Positions 10,113 through 21,189 of a DNA stretch of 64,000 bases are shown here, piece after piece; the first letter of the stretch is position 1, and each line of letters starts with the position of its first letter. The position numbers were made by a program, and so were the translations under genes. Below the pieces are notes generated by a model. That model saw only the letters and a list, made by a program, of their open reading frames with translations. It was not told the origin of the DNA and searched no databases. Source of the stretch: Propioniciclava sp. (lineage in GTDB: Bacteria; Actinomycetota; Actinomycetes; Propionibacteriales; Propionibacteriaceae); contig NZ_JARKOT010000139.1 in NCBI RefSeq assembly GCF_029977985.1, forward strand, positions 1 to 64,000, read 5' to 3'.

Positions 10113-11498
10113 TCACGCCGGCGCGGGAACGCCGTGCCACACGACGGTCTGGAAGGCGTTCCAGACCAAGAACGCGAGGGTGAACCCGGCGAGCCAGCCG
10201 AACTGGCGGCGGCTGAGCGGCACCAGACCGAGGAGGGCGAGGCTCCACGGCACGTACCACGGGTGCAGCGCCTGCCCGAGCACGGCGACCGCCAGCGACC
10301 CCCAGCCGACGGCTGCGACGGGCCGGTCGCTGAAGCGGACCACGATCCAGGCGAGCGCGACGAGCAGCACGGCATTCGACCCGAGGCCGACCACGGCGCG
10401 GAACCCCGCCGGATCGACACCCAGGGCCGCGAGGCCGGCGCCGCCCCACTGGCCCAGGATCGCGAACGGCGCCACCGTGCCCGCCCCACCCATGAGCGAC
10501 AGCCACGCGACCCAGCCGAACCCCTTGCCCGTGACCACCCCGAGCGCCACGAACGTGGCGACCGCGACGGCCGTCACGCCGAGCGTGCGGACGCCGAGCC
10601 GCACCACTCGCCGCCCGAGCGGCAGGCGCTGGAGTTCGGCCAGGATCGGCAGGCCGGCGACGGCCAGCACGGTCAAACCGGCTTGCTGCTTGAGCGCCAT
10701 CGAGACGCCCACCAGCATCGGCGCGACCAGCCACTGCAGCACGGCCGAGCGTTGCCGGACGCCGACGAGCACCACCCAGATCGCCAGCACCGAGCAGCCC
10801 ACCATGAGCGCGTCGTTGTGGGCACCGCCGACGAAGTGCACGACGAGCAGCGGGTTGAGCAGCCCCCACCACCAGGCGCGCGCGGCGGCGTCCGGTTCCT
10901 CGGGCCACAGGAGACGGGCCACCCGGGGCAGAGCGAACGCGAGCAGGGCGACACCGGCGATCGCGGGGAGCCGCATCGCCAGCACCGACCCGTAGGCGGC
11001 ATTGCCGGTCGAGGCCACGACCGCTTGGTTCACCAGAAGCGACAAGGGCGGATAGGCGACGCCTGTGCCCGACCACAACGGGTCGACGTACGGTGCGAAC
11101 GGGCCGCCTGCGCTGGCAAGACCGTCGCGGTACACCGAGCCGTTGGCGTTCTCGATCCAGCCGGAGTCGGCATAGAGCACCGCGTCCGCGCTCAGCACGG
11201 GTGGGCACCACAGGAGCGGCACCGACCAGAGCGCCAGCAGCAACCCGGGTCGGTCGATCCCCCGGGCACCGCCGGTGGGCCGGAGTTGCCACCAGACCCA
11301 GCCGAGCAGGGCGACGCCGACGACCACAACGATGCGGTCGAGGGGGAGGACGGCGGCGAGTCCGACGGCGTTCACCCACCCAGCCGGCCAGCCGGCGCCA
11401 CCGAACGCGAACTCCGGGTGCGCCGAGCCCCACGCAACCAGCGCACTGCCGAGGACGCCGAGTCCGGCGGCGAGGCTCCAACCCAGTCGGGGGCTCAT
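10113..11498 (-). CDS. MptB-like polyprenol-phosphomannose mannosyltransferase
   Basis: A 461-residue polytopic membrane protein with roughly a dozen hydrophobic segments, resembling the actinobacterial MptB family of GT-C alpha-1,6-mannosyltransferases that use polyprenol-phosphate-mannose to extend lipomannan-type glycans. Supporting marks are an extracytoplasmic acidic loop ([12 protein letters not shown]), [10 protein letters not shown], the family-typical [11 protein letters not shown] segment near residue 230 and HPWYVPW near the C-terminus. ATG 11498 has AAGGAG nine bases upstream, so the far longer upstream reading is rejected. The exact acceptor in this organism is inferred only. Confidence 0.75.
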   Translation of the reverse strand: MSPRLGWSLAAGLGVLGSALVAWGSAHPEFAFGGAGWPAGWVNAVGLAAVLPLDRIVVVVGVALLGWVWWQLRPTGGARGIDRPGLLLALWSVPLLWCPPVLSADAVLYADSGWIENANGSVYRDGLASAGGPFAPYVDPLWSGTGVAYPPLSLLVNQAVVASTGNAAYGSVLAMRLPAIAGVALLAFALPRVARLLWPEEPDAAARAWWWGLLNPLLVVHFVGGAHNDALMVGCSVLAIWVVLVGVRQRSAVLQWLVAPMLVGVSMALKQQAGLTVLAVAGLPILAELQRLPLGRRVVRLGVRTLGVTAVAVATFVALGVVTGKGFGWVAWLSLMGGAGTVAPFAILGQWGGAGLAALGVDPAGFRAVVGLGSNAVLLVALAWIVVRFSDRPVAAVGWGSLAVAVLGQALHPWYVPWSLALLGLVPLSRRQFGWLAGFTLAFLVWNAFQTVVWHGVPAPA

Positions 11499-11590
11499 CG
11501 TGTCGTGATCTCCTTGCGCAGCCGAGACCACCAACCTAGCCGCACCGGCGGGCCGGTGGGGGTCCCGGAAGGAGTGTCCGACGGCTTGGT

Positions 11591-11596
11591 TAGGGT
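11591..11596 (+). promoter_or_regulatory. -10 box of leaderless DUF418 gene promoter
   Basis: TAGGGT followed by GGTTCCC and ATG 11604. No ribosome-binding site is present. The layout is almost the same as at 460-465 and 2258-2263. Confidence 0.5.
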
Positions 11597-11603
11597 GGTT
11601 CCC

Positions 11604-13031
11604 ATGACGGACGACCGCCCGCACACGCCGCCCGCTCCACCCCCTCCGGTCGCTCAGACCGCCCTCCCAGCACAACCGTCGCACTTCGCTCCCGGCCCCT
11701 TCGCTCCCCCACCCCCACCGCCCTGGTTCCGGCCACCGGCGGCGTCGGGTCGCTCCCTGGCGCCCGACCTGGCCCGGGGCTTCATGCTGCTGCTCATCGC
11801 GGCGGCGAACTCCACGTACTACCTGTGGGGCCACGACGCGTCCCTCTACTCACCGCACCCCCGCGACGGGAGCCCGCTCGACCGGGCGCTGCAGTTCCTC
11901 ATGTCCGTGGCCGTCGATGGCCGGATCTACCCCCTCTTCGCCCTGCTGTTCGGCTACGGGATGGTCCAACTCGCCCGCAGCAGGGTGGGCCGCGGCTGGC
12001 CGCCGGGCGCGATCCGCCGCGCCCTGAACCGACGCCATACGTGGCTGCTGCTGTTCGGGTTCGTGCACGCCCTGTTGCTCTTCGGCGGCGACATCCTCGG
12101 CGCCTACGGCCTGACCGGCCTGATCCTCGTGGCACTGCTGTTCAACGCCAAGGACGCGACGATCCGCATCGTGATCGTCGTGTGCGCGGCGCTCTCGCTC
12201 GGCGGGGGCCTGCTCTCCGCCGCCACCGCCCTCGGGCTCGGCCTGTGGTTGGCCAGCGACCCGGTGCTCGCCGCGGAAGTGGCGCAGAGCCTGGAGACGA
12301 ACTGGTTCGGGTCGATGGCCGACAGCGTGTCGGGCCAGTCGAACTACGCGATCGCTGCACTCTTCCGCGTCGTCATGTGGCTGGTCAGCACGCCGGGCGT
12401 GGTCCTCGGCCTCACGGTGCCCGCCATGGTCCTGCTCGGTTGGCTCGCAGCGCGACACGGTGTCTTGGAGAACCCCGCGGCGCACCGCACGCTGCTCCGG
12501 CGCGTCGCTCTCTGGGGAATCCTGATCGGCTGGGCAGGGGGCGTCCCGATGGGCTTGGTCCACGCCGGTGTCTGGACCCTCTCCGACACCGTGGGCTGGG
12601 GCCCGCTCGTGCTCATGTATGCGCTGGGGCCGTTCGCGGGGGTCGGGTATGCGGCCGCCTTCGCCTTGCTGGCGCTGCGCCTGGGCGCCAAGCCCGGCCG
12701 CCTGGCGCCCGTCGCGGCCCTCGGCCGCCGGTCCCTGTCGGGCTACCTGGCCCAGTCGCTCGTCATGGCACCCCTTCTGGCAGCGTGGGGGTTCGGTGTG
12801 GGCACCCAGGTGAACACCACCGGCGGGCTCGCCATCGCTTTGGGAGTCTGGCTGCTGTCGGTCGGGTTGGCGTGGTGGCTCGAGTCCACCGGCCGCCCAG
12901 GGCCGTTCGAGACCCTCCTGCGCCGCCTCATCGGCCGTCCGGACGCCGTCGCTGCGCCTCCCGCGCCGCCCCCGCACCGGCCCGTGGCGGGAGGCCCTGC
13001 CGGAGCAACGGGCGCGTCCGGTAGCCGATGA
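11604..13031 (+). CDS. DUF418-domain membrane protein
   Basis: A 475-residue membrane protein. The first 50 residues are a cytoplasmic proline-rich segment ([20 protein letters not shown]). After it comes the YeiB-like part with about ten membrane helices: [31 protein letters not shown] and, in the C-terminal DUF418 region, [23 protein letters not shown]418 proteins are found widely in Gram-positive bacteria and resemble membrane acyltransferases, but no activity is established. The gene converges with and overlaps the Lrp/AsnC gene by 104 bases. Confidence 0.8.
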   Translation: MTDDRPHTPPAPPPPVAQTALPAQPSHFAPGPFAPPPPPPWFRPPAASGRSLAPDLARGFMLLLIAAANSTYYLWGHDASLYSPHPRDGSPLDRALQFLMSVAVDGRIYPLFALLFGYGMVQLARSRVGRGWPPGAIRRALNRRHTWLLLFGFVHALLLFGGDILGAYGLTGLILVALLFNAKDATIRIVIVVCAALSLGGGLLSAATALGLGLWLASDPVLAAEVAQSLETNWFGSMADSVSGQSNYAIAALFRVVMWLVSTPGVVLGLTVPAMVLLGWLAARHGVLENPAAHRTLLRRVALWGILIGWAGGVPMGLVHAGVWTLSDTVGWGPLVLMYALGPFAGVGYAAAFALLALRLGAKPGRLAPVAALGRRSLSGYLAQSLVMAPLLAAWGFGVGTQVNTTGGLAIALGVWLLSVGLAWWLESTGRPGPFETLLRRLIGRPDAVAAPPAPPPHRPVAGGPAGATGASGSR

Positions 13032-13452
13032 CCTCGCGCAGGTAGACGCTCGTCGACGTGCGCAGGATGCCGGGGCAGAGCCGGATCTCCTCGGCCACGC
13101 GGTACAGGTCGTCGGGGTCGCGAGCGGCGACGCGGACGAGCAGATCGGTGCTGCCTGCGGGAGCATGGCACTCGAGCACCTCGGGGATCTTCTTCAGGCC
13201 CTCGATGGCGGCGTCCAGGCTGTGCTGATCGAGTTCGGCCGCGACCGTGGCGTCCAGCCCGCGGCCGAGCGCCGACGGCGGCACGAGGGTACTGGCCAGC
13301 CGGAGCAAGCCCGCCGCGCGGTAGCGGTCCAGGCGCGCTTGGACCGTCCCTCGCGCCAAGCCCGTCCGCTGCGCGAGCAGCAACACCGTCATGCGCGGGT
13401 CGTGGTCGAGTTCGAGGAGGATGCGCCGGTCGGTGTCGTCCAGGGTGCACAT
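12928..13452 (-). CDS. Lrp/AsnC-family transcriptional regulator
   Basis: A 174-residue regulator with an N-terminal winged helix-turn-helix (MCTLDDTDRRILLELDHDPR, then VLLLAQRTGLARGTVQARLDR) and a C-terminal RAM ligand-binding domain (VLECHAPAGSTDLLVRVAARD). Family members form octamers and usually control amino-acid metabolism or transport. ATG 13452 is chosen because the helix-turn-helix begins right after it; the longer upstream reading is unsupported. Its last 34 codons, a basic tail, run inside the 3' end of the convergent DUF418 gene. The cognate amino acid is unknown; the neighbouring broken aminotransferase is a possible former target. Confidence 0.9.
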   Translation of the reverse strand: MCTLDDTDRRILLELDHDPRMTVLLLAQRTGLARGTVQARLDRYRAAGLLRLASTLVPPSALGRGLDATVAAELDQHSLDAAIEGLKKIPEVLECHAPAGSTDLLVRVAARDPDDLYRVAEEIRLCPGILRTSTSVYLREVIGYRTRPLLRQGLPPRAGAGAAREAQRRRPDGR

Positions 13453-13528
13453 GGTCCTCCTGCCCAGATCGCCCCCTGCGCGGCGGCCGGGATTGATCAG
13501 ATTGATCACTGTTTCCACACACGATTGT

Positions 13529-13541
13529 GCACGACACGTGC
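13529..13541. promoter_or_regulatory. Possible operator upstream of Lrp/AsnC gene
   Basis: GCACG-ACA-CGTGC is a perfect inverted repeat about 75 bases before the Lrp/AsnC start, inside an otherwise empty stretch (13453-13644) that also carries the direct repeat ATTGATCA at 13492-13509. Autoregulation through palindromic sites is common in this family. The assignment rests only on symmetry and position. Confidence 0.3.
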
Positions 13542-13644
13542 TCTGGTGTGAACTGATGGTCATCGAGAGCTAAGGCCCCACAAGGGCCACAGCTCCGCCG
13601 AACGGCACGGACCGGCGATCCCGGCGGCCACGCGGAACGCGGAA

Positions 13645-13674
13645 GGGCCCCGCACCCTGATGGGTGCGGGGCCC
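13645..13674 (-). terminator. Terminator hairpin after groEL1
   Basis: A perfect 13-bp GC-rich stem (13645-13657 with 13662-13674) around a TGAT loop, 75 bases beyond the groEL stop. No T-run follows, as is usual in actinobacteria. Confidence 0.75.
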
Positions 13675-13748
13675 GTCCGTCGATGGCGTGGACTCGGCAT
13701 CGCTCGACCGCGGAGCCGCGGGTCGAGCCCGGCCAGATCCAGCCTCAC

Positions 13749-15661
<1,913 letters not shown>

Positions 15662-15757
15662 GATGGTGCCCTTTCCTTGTTCGATCGCCCGCCGGTCGGC
15701 GGACGGGATTCTTCACTTGTTGCGCCGCCCAGGCGTCGTCGCGGTGCCGCCGTGGGC

Positions 15758-15783
15758 TGGCAGACTCGGGTGTCGAGTGCCAA
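15758..15783. promoter_or_regulatory. Degenerate second CIRCE-like site
   Basis: GAGTGCCAA at 15775-15783 is a good CIRCE right half-site. The left half reads TGGCAGACTC with one extra base and the spacer is 7 instead of 9. Streptomyces and related genera often have two CIRCE copies before groES, so this may be a weaker or decayed HrcA site. Confidence 0.45.
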
Positions 15784-15802
15784 CGTCGACGATATACCCG
15801 GG

Positions 15803-15829
15803 TTAGCACTCGTTCAACCTGAGTGCTAA
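15803..15829. promoter_or_regulatory. CIRCE operator (HrcA site) of groES-groEL1
   Basis: TTAGCACTC, nine bases, GAGTGCTAA: a perfect match to the CIRCE consensus bound by the heat-shock repressor HrcA. On the minus strand a TTGAAC -35 candidate lies in the spacer (15812-15817) and TATATC at 15791-15796 is a -10 candidate with a short 15-base spacing, so repressor would cover the polymerase site. The opposite-facing MFS gene starts 130 bases away. Confidence 0.95.
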
Positions 15830-15961
15830 CGGGCAGCGGCGGTGTCCAGGATCGCGTCGCCGGACGCCGAGGACATCGCCCAACGAGACGCGCGGACCGA
15901 ACCTCCCGCTGACCCCTACGGATCGGATTTAATGGAGTGCCAAGCCGCTGAAGGGACACCG

Positions 15962-17245
15962 ATGACGGAACCGACCGCCGCCACGCAGCGTTTCACCGCG
16001 CGCCACGCCATGGCCCTGGCGGGCGCCGGCCTCCTCGTGGCCGCGGCGATGCTGTTCTTCATGAGCGGCAGCATCCTCCTGCCGCCGCTGGCCGCCGACC
16101 TCGGCGTGGGGCTCGGCCAGGTGATGCTGTTCGTCACGATCACGTTCGCGGTGTCGGCGGTCGTGATGAGCGTGGGTGGGCCGTTCTTCGACCGGTTCGG
16201 GGCACGGCGACTCGTCATCGTGGGCGGACTGTTCTCGGCGGCGATGTTCCTCGGGGTGTCGTTCGTCAACGGGCTGGGCATGCTGTACGCGTTCGCCGCG
16301 CTCGCGGGGGCACTGTTCCTCGCGTCGACGCAGATGGCGGCGACGATGATCGTCAACGCGTGGTTCCATGCGAACCGGGGCATGGCGATGGGCGTCATGC
16401 AGGCGCTCGGCGGCCTGGGCGGCATCGCCGCCGGCTCGCTGCTGCCCGTGGTGGTGCAGACAGGCGGCTGGCAGCTGGGGTTCCGGACGGCGGCCGGCAT
16501 CGTGGCGGCCATCGCCGTGGTGGCTGGGCTGCTCGTGCGGTCGCGGCCGGCCGACGCCGGGCTGCACCCCTACGGTCTCGAGACGATGCCGACCGACGAC
16601 GTGGAGGAGGTCGTCCGGGAGGATGTCGTCGAGGAAGCTCACGACGCTGGCATGGAGCCGGCAGACGCGCTGCGCTCACCGCGGTTCGCTGCCCTCGTGC
16701 TCGGCATCTTGCTGATCAACCTCGTGAACGCCATCCAGCAGCACTTCGCGCCACTCATGGAGGGCAACGGCCTCGATCTCACCGCGGCGGGCTCGCTCAT
16801 CTCCATCCTCGCCATCGGGAACGTCGTGGCGACCCTGCTGCTCGGCACGCTCATCGACCGGTGGGGAGCCCTGCAGACCGCCCTGCTGTCCATGGCGCTC
16901 ATGATCGGGGCCATGCTCGCCTTCTGGCTGACGACCGGCTACGGCGGCCAGCTCGCCGGCATCCTCCTGTTCGCCGTGCCGTCGGTGCTGTCCCCCGTGG
17001 TCGCGCCGCTGATCGTGCGCCAGGTGTTCGGCGAGCGGGCGTTCAACACCCTCATCGGCATCGGCATCGCCGCCATGCCGCTGGGCGTCGCCATCGGGTC
17101 GCCGCTGTGGGGCGTCCTGTACGACATGACGGGCGGCTACACCGTCCAGCTCATCGGCAGCATCGTGGCCGCGCTGCTCGCCTGCGTCTTGTTCGCGTTC
17201 ACCCTCAGCGGCCACCAGGGTTCCGCGGGCCACGCCCGGGGCTGA
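15962..17245 (+). CDS. Major facilitator superfamily transporter
   Basis: A 427-residue permease with twelve predicted helices. The first half has the MFS loop signature GGPFFDRFGARRLVIVGG near residue 65, followed by the helix-5 run QALGGLGGIAAGSLLPVVV. A charged cytoplasmic loop (DDVEEVVREDVVEEAHD) of about 45 residues separates the halves, and the second half repeats the loop motif as GTLIDRWGALQTALLS. The organisation resembles the oxalate/formate-antiporter-like MFS group, but the substrate cannot be inferred. ATG 15962 has AAGGGAC upstream. Confidence 0.85.
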   Translation: MTEPTAATQRFTARHAMALAGAGLLVAAAMLFFMSGSILLPPLAADLGVGLGQVMLFVTITFAVSAVVMSVGGPFFDRFGARRLVIVGGLFSAAMFLGVSFVNGLGMLYAFAALAGALFLASTQMAATMIVNAWFHANRGMAMGVMQALGGLGGIAAGSLLPVVVQTGGWQLGFRTAAGIVAAIAVVAGLLVRSRPADAGLHPYGLETMPTDDVEEVVREDVVEEAHDAGMEPADALRSPRFAALVLGILLINLVNAIQQHFAPLMEGNGLDLTAAGSLISILAIGNVVATLLLGTLIDRWGALQTALLSMALMIGAMLAFWLTTGYGGQLAGILLFAVPSVLSPVVAPLIVRQVFGERAFNTLIGIGIAAMPLGVAIGSPLWGVLYDMTGGYTVQLIGSIVAALLACVLFAFTLSGHQGSAGHARG

Positions 17246-17267
17246 GGCCCGCTCGGTCCCGCAGATG

Positions 17268-17382
17268 CGCCGGTTGGGCGCACAGACGCCACTTCGGCGC
17301 AGAAACGCCGGTTCGGTCCGCTCACACGCCGCTTGGGCGCAGAAACGCCGGGTCTGCGCGGCGTATGTGCGCCCAACCGGCG
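17268..17382. repeat. Long inverted repeat with inner direct repeats
   Basis: Perfect 17-bp inverted arms (17268-17284 and 17366-17382) flank 81 bases that contain two copies of GGCGCAGAAACGCCGG-like sequence about 40 bases apart. The element fills the gap between the convergent MFS and methyltransferase genes and could act as a two-way terminator or be a small repeat of the genome. Confidence 0.75.
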
Positions 17383-17402
17383 TGCCTGCCCGAACGCGGC
17401 CC

Positions 17403-18572
17403 TCAGCGCACCCGGTCGGCCACGATCGCCACGGCGCCGTCCGGGGTGGGCGTCAGGATCAGGGTCGCGGACGCCGCCCCCTTCGGCTTCAGCCGCCTCC
17501 GGAGCGCGGCGGGGTCGACGTCGACACCGCGCTTCTTGATCTCCAGGACGCCGACGCCCTCGGCTCGCACCCACGCCCGCAGCACCTTTTCGTCGAAGGC
17601 CAGCACGTCGCGCACCGCGAAGCACGTCGCGAACGGCGTCGGCATGACCCAGTCCGCGCTGAGATAGGCGAGGCCGGGTGCAACCCGGTGCCCGCGCACC
17701 AGGCCCGCCACCTCGTCGACCAGCCCGGCGCGCACCACGGCCCCGTCCGGCTCGTAGACGAACGCCCCGACCGGGCCCACCTCGGCCGGCGGCCGCCCGG
17801 AGGCGACCAGCTCCACCCCGTCCACCACCGCCGCGCGCCGGCCGGCGACGGTTCCGGGACCCGCCCACACCGCGCACTCCACCACGCTGCCGCCCTCGGA
17901 GACCCACTCGGCCTCCACGGCGTCCTCGAGCAGGTCGTGCGGCACGCCGGGCCCGAGCTTCACGCACGCAGGATGGCCCCCGCTCAGCAACGACTCCACG
18001 AACGGCCACGGAGGGCTCAGGTCCTCGACCCGCCACGAGCGGCCCGACGCCGTCCGTCGCGCCGGGTCGGCGAACACCCCCAACCCCGCGGCGTCCGGCC
18101 CGGACGCCGTCCGCTCGGCCCACCACGCTTGCGCGTCGGCCACCGCCACCGGACGCCCCAGGTTCGCTGCCGCCAGCACCGCGGTCGCCTCGTCCCGCTC
18201 GACGGCCTCCGCGGCGATGCCCGCGTCGATCAGCGCCAACGCGTCCGCGCCGAGGCCGCAGCCGAGGTCGGCCACCACAGCTGCCCCAAGCGCGGCGAAG
18301 CGGCGCGCCCGCCGCGCGGCGACGGAAGCCCGAGTGGCCTGCTCCAGCCCGTCGCGGGTGAAGAACAGTCCCTCGGCCCGCTCGCCGAACTTGGCCCGCG
18401 CCCGGCGCCGCAGCGCCACCTGCGTGAGCACCGCGGCGGCCCGGTCGGGTTCGACGAGCGCCCGCAGCCGGGTCGCGGCCCCCAGCGATTCGGGGTCGGC
18501 CTCGGCCGCAGCAGCGCGCAAGGCAGCACGGGCGTCGTCCGAGACGAGCCAGCGGGCGAGGTCGGGCTGCAT
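17403..18572 (-). CDS. THUMP-like domain class I SAM methyltransferase
   Basis: A 389-residue methyltransferase. The Rossmann glycine loop VADLGCGLGADALALIDAG lies near residue 95, followed by the acidic adenosyl loop AVERDEA and FADPARRTASGR. The C-terminal 100 residues match the THUMP-like domain of this actinobacterial family, with VLEIKKRGVDVDPAALRRRL and LKPKG. RNA or another macromolecule is the probable substrate; no member is assigned here. ATG 18572 overlaps the upstream stop in TGATG, so translation is coupled. Confidence 0.8.
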   Translation of the reverse strand: MQPDLARWLVSDDARAALRAAAAEADPESLGAATRLRALVEPDRAAAVLTQVALRRRARAKFGERAEGLFFTRDGLEQATRASVAARRARRFAALGAAVVADLGCGLGADALALIDAGIAAEAVERDEATAVLAAANLGRPVAVADAQAWWAERTASGPDAAGLGVFADPARRTASGRSWRVEDLSPPWPFVESLLSGGHPACVKLGPGVPHDLLEDAVEAEWVSEGGSVVECAVWAGPGTVAGRRAAVVDGVELVASGRPPAEVGPVGAFVYEPDGAVVRAGLVDEVAGLVRGHRVAPGLAYLSADWVMPTPFATCFAVRDVLAFDEKVLRAWVRAEGVGVLEIKKRGVDVDPAALRRRLKPKGAASATLILTPTPDGAVAIVADRVR

Positions 18573-18964
18573 CAGCCGACGATGTGGAGGACGACGACCC
18601 CCTCGGGGGACGCCGTCCCGCCCAACTCCCAGGCCTTGTCGACCAGCCCGGCGAGCTTCGCCCCGGCGCCGTACTTCGCGTGGATCGCGGACTTCACGGC
18701 CGCGAACTCGGGGGCGTCCTCGGCGACCAGGTGTCCACGGCCCTCGAGCACCGGCTCCTCGCGCAACGCCTTGCCGCCCCGGCCGGCGGCCTGCAGGGTC
18801 ACGACGTCGGTCAACGCGAACCGCTCGGCCCACGGGGCGGCGTGCGGCGTCCAGAAGCCGACCGTGTCGTGGTCGACCTCGACGACCCACTCCGAAGAGA
18901 CGGTCTGCGCGCCTGCGGCGTCGAAGGTGGTGACGACGATGCGGTCAGCGTCGGAGAGTTTCAT
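18572..18964 (-). CDS. PPOX-class flavin/F420-dependent oxidoreductase
   Basis: A 130-residue split-barrel protein of the pyridoxamine-phosphate-oxidase-like group that binds FMN, F420 or haem. Family features are RIVVTTFDAAGAQTVSSEW, the GFWTPHAAPWAERF strand pair and KYGAGAKL in the C-terminal helix region. The cofactor cannot be decided from these residues. It is the middle gene of a coupled trio: its ATG overlaps the preceding stop in ATGA, and its own stop touches the methyltransferase start. Confidence 0.7.
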   Translation of the reverse strand: MKLSDADRIVVTTFDAAGAQTVSSEWVVEVDHDTVGFWTPHAAPWAERFALTDVVTLQAAGRGGKALREEPVLEGRGHLVAEDAPEFAAVKSAIHAKYGAGAKLAGLVDKAWELGGTASPEGVVVLHIVG

Positions 18965-19311
18965 CGGGCCTCGGGGCGATCCGGGTCGATGGCCGTCCGC
19001 TCGGCGGCGACGGCGCGGTTGCCGATCTCGTTGGTGCGGCGGGCGTTGGCCTCGTCGAGCGTCGCGCGGCGCACCTGGCCCGCGGTGCGCCCCGGCAGGC
19101 CGATGGCCAGCCCCAGCGCGAGTCCGGCGGCGGCCGCGATGCCGGCGATGAACGAGGTGGACTGGAAGGGATCCGGGATGGACCGGTCGGTGTACCGGGC
19201 CGCCGCCCCCACGAGTTCGCGCGCGTCGAGCGCGAACTGGGCGAGCAGCACCCCGGCGTAGACGACTCCGGCGACGGCCACGCCGGCGAAGAGCACCTTC
19301 AGGATCTTCAT
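18961..19311 (-). CDS. Small two-helix membrane protein, unknown
   Basis: A 116-residue protein with two hydrophobic helices at about residues 6-28 and 54-74, a short outside loop (RYTDRSIPDPFQS) and a basic, charged C-terminal tail expected in the cytoplasm. I recognise no family. It heads the coupled trio with the PPOX-class and methyltransferase genes and has its own leaderless-type promoter. Confidence 0.65.
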   Translation of the reverse strand: MKILKVLFAGVAVAGVVYAGVLLAQFALDARELVGAAARYTDRSIPDPFQSTSFIAGIAAAAGLALGLAIGLPGRTAGQVRRATLDEANARRTNEIGNRAVAAERTAIDPDRPEAR

Positions 19312-19317
19312 GCGGGC

Positions 19318-19323
19318 ACTCTA
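19318..19323 (-). promoter_or_regulatory. -10 box of leaderless promoter
   Basis: TAGAGT on the minus strand, six bases, then ATG 19311. It would drive the three-gene unit ending in the THUMP-like methyltransferase. Confidence 0.5.
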
Positions 19324-19367
19324 GGGCCTGGCGAGGCGAATCACCCGCCCCCGCGCGGGCGACCAGC

Positions 19368-20054
<687 letters not shown>

Positions 20055-20060
20055 GGGACG

Positions 20061-20066
20061 AACCTA
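20061..20066 (-). promoter_or_regulatory. -10 box of leaderless amidotransferase promoter
   Basis: TAGGTT on the minus strand, six bases, then ATG 20054, with no ribosome-binding site. Confidence 0.5.
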
Positions 20067-20164
20067 CAAGAAAGGGGTTTCCTCGCCGTTACGCCCCGTC
20101 CGCGGTCCCGACGACGCTGGTTCAGCCTGTGCGTTGCTAGCCTGTCGGTGTCGGAAGGAAAGTC

Positions 20165-21181
20165 ATGCGCGTGCTCGTCACCGGTGGCGCCGGATACATC
20201 GGCTCCCACACCGTCCTCGCCCTCCTGGAGACCGGGCACGATGTGCTCGTCGTGGACGACCTCTCGAACAGTTCGGAGGAGTCCCTGCGCCGGGTGGCCG
20301 AGTTAGCCGGGCGCGAGGCGCGCTTCGTGCAGGCGAACGTGCGGGACGCCGCGGCGCTCGACGCCGCCTTCGCCGGCTTCTCCCCCGACGCTGTCATCCA
20401 CTTCGCCGGCTGGAAGGCGGTGGGCGAGTCGACGCAGATCCCGCTCACGTACTACCGCGAGAACCTGGGCTCGACCTTCACCCTGCTCGAGGCGATGGCC
20501 GCCCACGACTGCCACCAGATCGTGTTCAGTTCGTCGGCCACCGTCTACGGCGAGTTGTCCGAGCCGCCGTTCACCGAGGACTCCCCCACGGGCGCCACCA
20601 ACCCCTACGGCCGCACGAAGCACATGATCGAGCAGATCCTGGCCGACGCAGCGGCAGCGGACGCCGAGCTGCGCGTCGCCGTGCTGCGCTACTTCAACCC
20701 CATCGGCGCGCACGCGTCCGGGCGCATCGGCGAGGATCCGAAGGGCATCCCGAACAACCTGCTGCCGTTCGTCGCTCAGGTCGCCACCGGACGCCGCGAC
20801 AAGCTGATGGTCTTCGGCGACGACTACCCCACCCCGGACGGGACGGGACTGCGCGACTACATCCACGTCGTCGACCTGGCCGCCGGGCATCTCGCGGCCC
20901 TTGACTACCTGGGCGGGCACGGCGGCTTCCACGTGTGGAACCTGGGCACGGGCGACCCGAAGTCGGTGCTCGACATCGTCCACGCCTACGAGGGGGCCTC
21001 CGGGGTGGCGATCCCCTACGAGATCGTCGCGCGGCGTCCGGGTGACGTGGCGGCGTCCTACGCCGACGTCACGCGCGCCCACAAGGAGCTCGGCTGGCAG
21101 GCCCGGAAATCCGTCGAACAGGCGTGCGAGGACACCTTCCGCTGGCAGTCGGAGAACCCCGACGGCTTCGCCGACTCCTGA
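20165..21181 (+). CDS. galE: UDP-glucose 4-epimerase
   Basis: A 338-residue extended short-chain dehydrogenase that interconverts UDP-glucose and UDP-galactose with bound NAD+. The NAD loop GGAGYIGSHT starts at residue 7, the catalytic Ser is in FSSSATVYG and the Tyr-Lys pair in NPYGRTKHMIEQIL. RYFNPIGAHASGRIGEDP is the typical substrate loop. ATG 20165 follows GGAAGGA with good spacing; TAGCCT about 30 bases upstream is a possible -10. It converges on the malic enzyme with 8 bases between stops. Confidence 0.95.
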   Translation: MRVLVTGGAGYIGSHTVLALLETGHDVLVVDDLSNSSEESLRRVAELAGREARFVQANVRDAAALDAAFAGFSPDAVIHFAGWKAVGESTQIPLTYYRENLGSTFTLLEAMAAHDCHQIVFSSSATVYGELSEPPFTEDSPTGATNPYGRTKHMIEQILADAAAADAELRVAVLRYFNPIGAHASGRIGEDPKGIPNNLLPFVAQVATGRRDKLMVFGDDYPTPDGTGLRDYIHVVDLAAGHLAALDYLGGHGGFHVWNLGTGDPKSVLDIVHAYEGASGVAIPYEIVARRPGDVAASYADVTRAHKELGWQARKSVEQACEDTFRWQSENPDGFADS

Positions 21182-21189
21182 TCAAGCCG

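Noticed and set aside
9151-11481. A 776-codon frame spanning the mannosyltransferase and aminotransferase region
   Set aside because: Only its C-terminal part matches the aminotransferase; the rest is a shadow of the mannosyltransferase frame.
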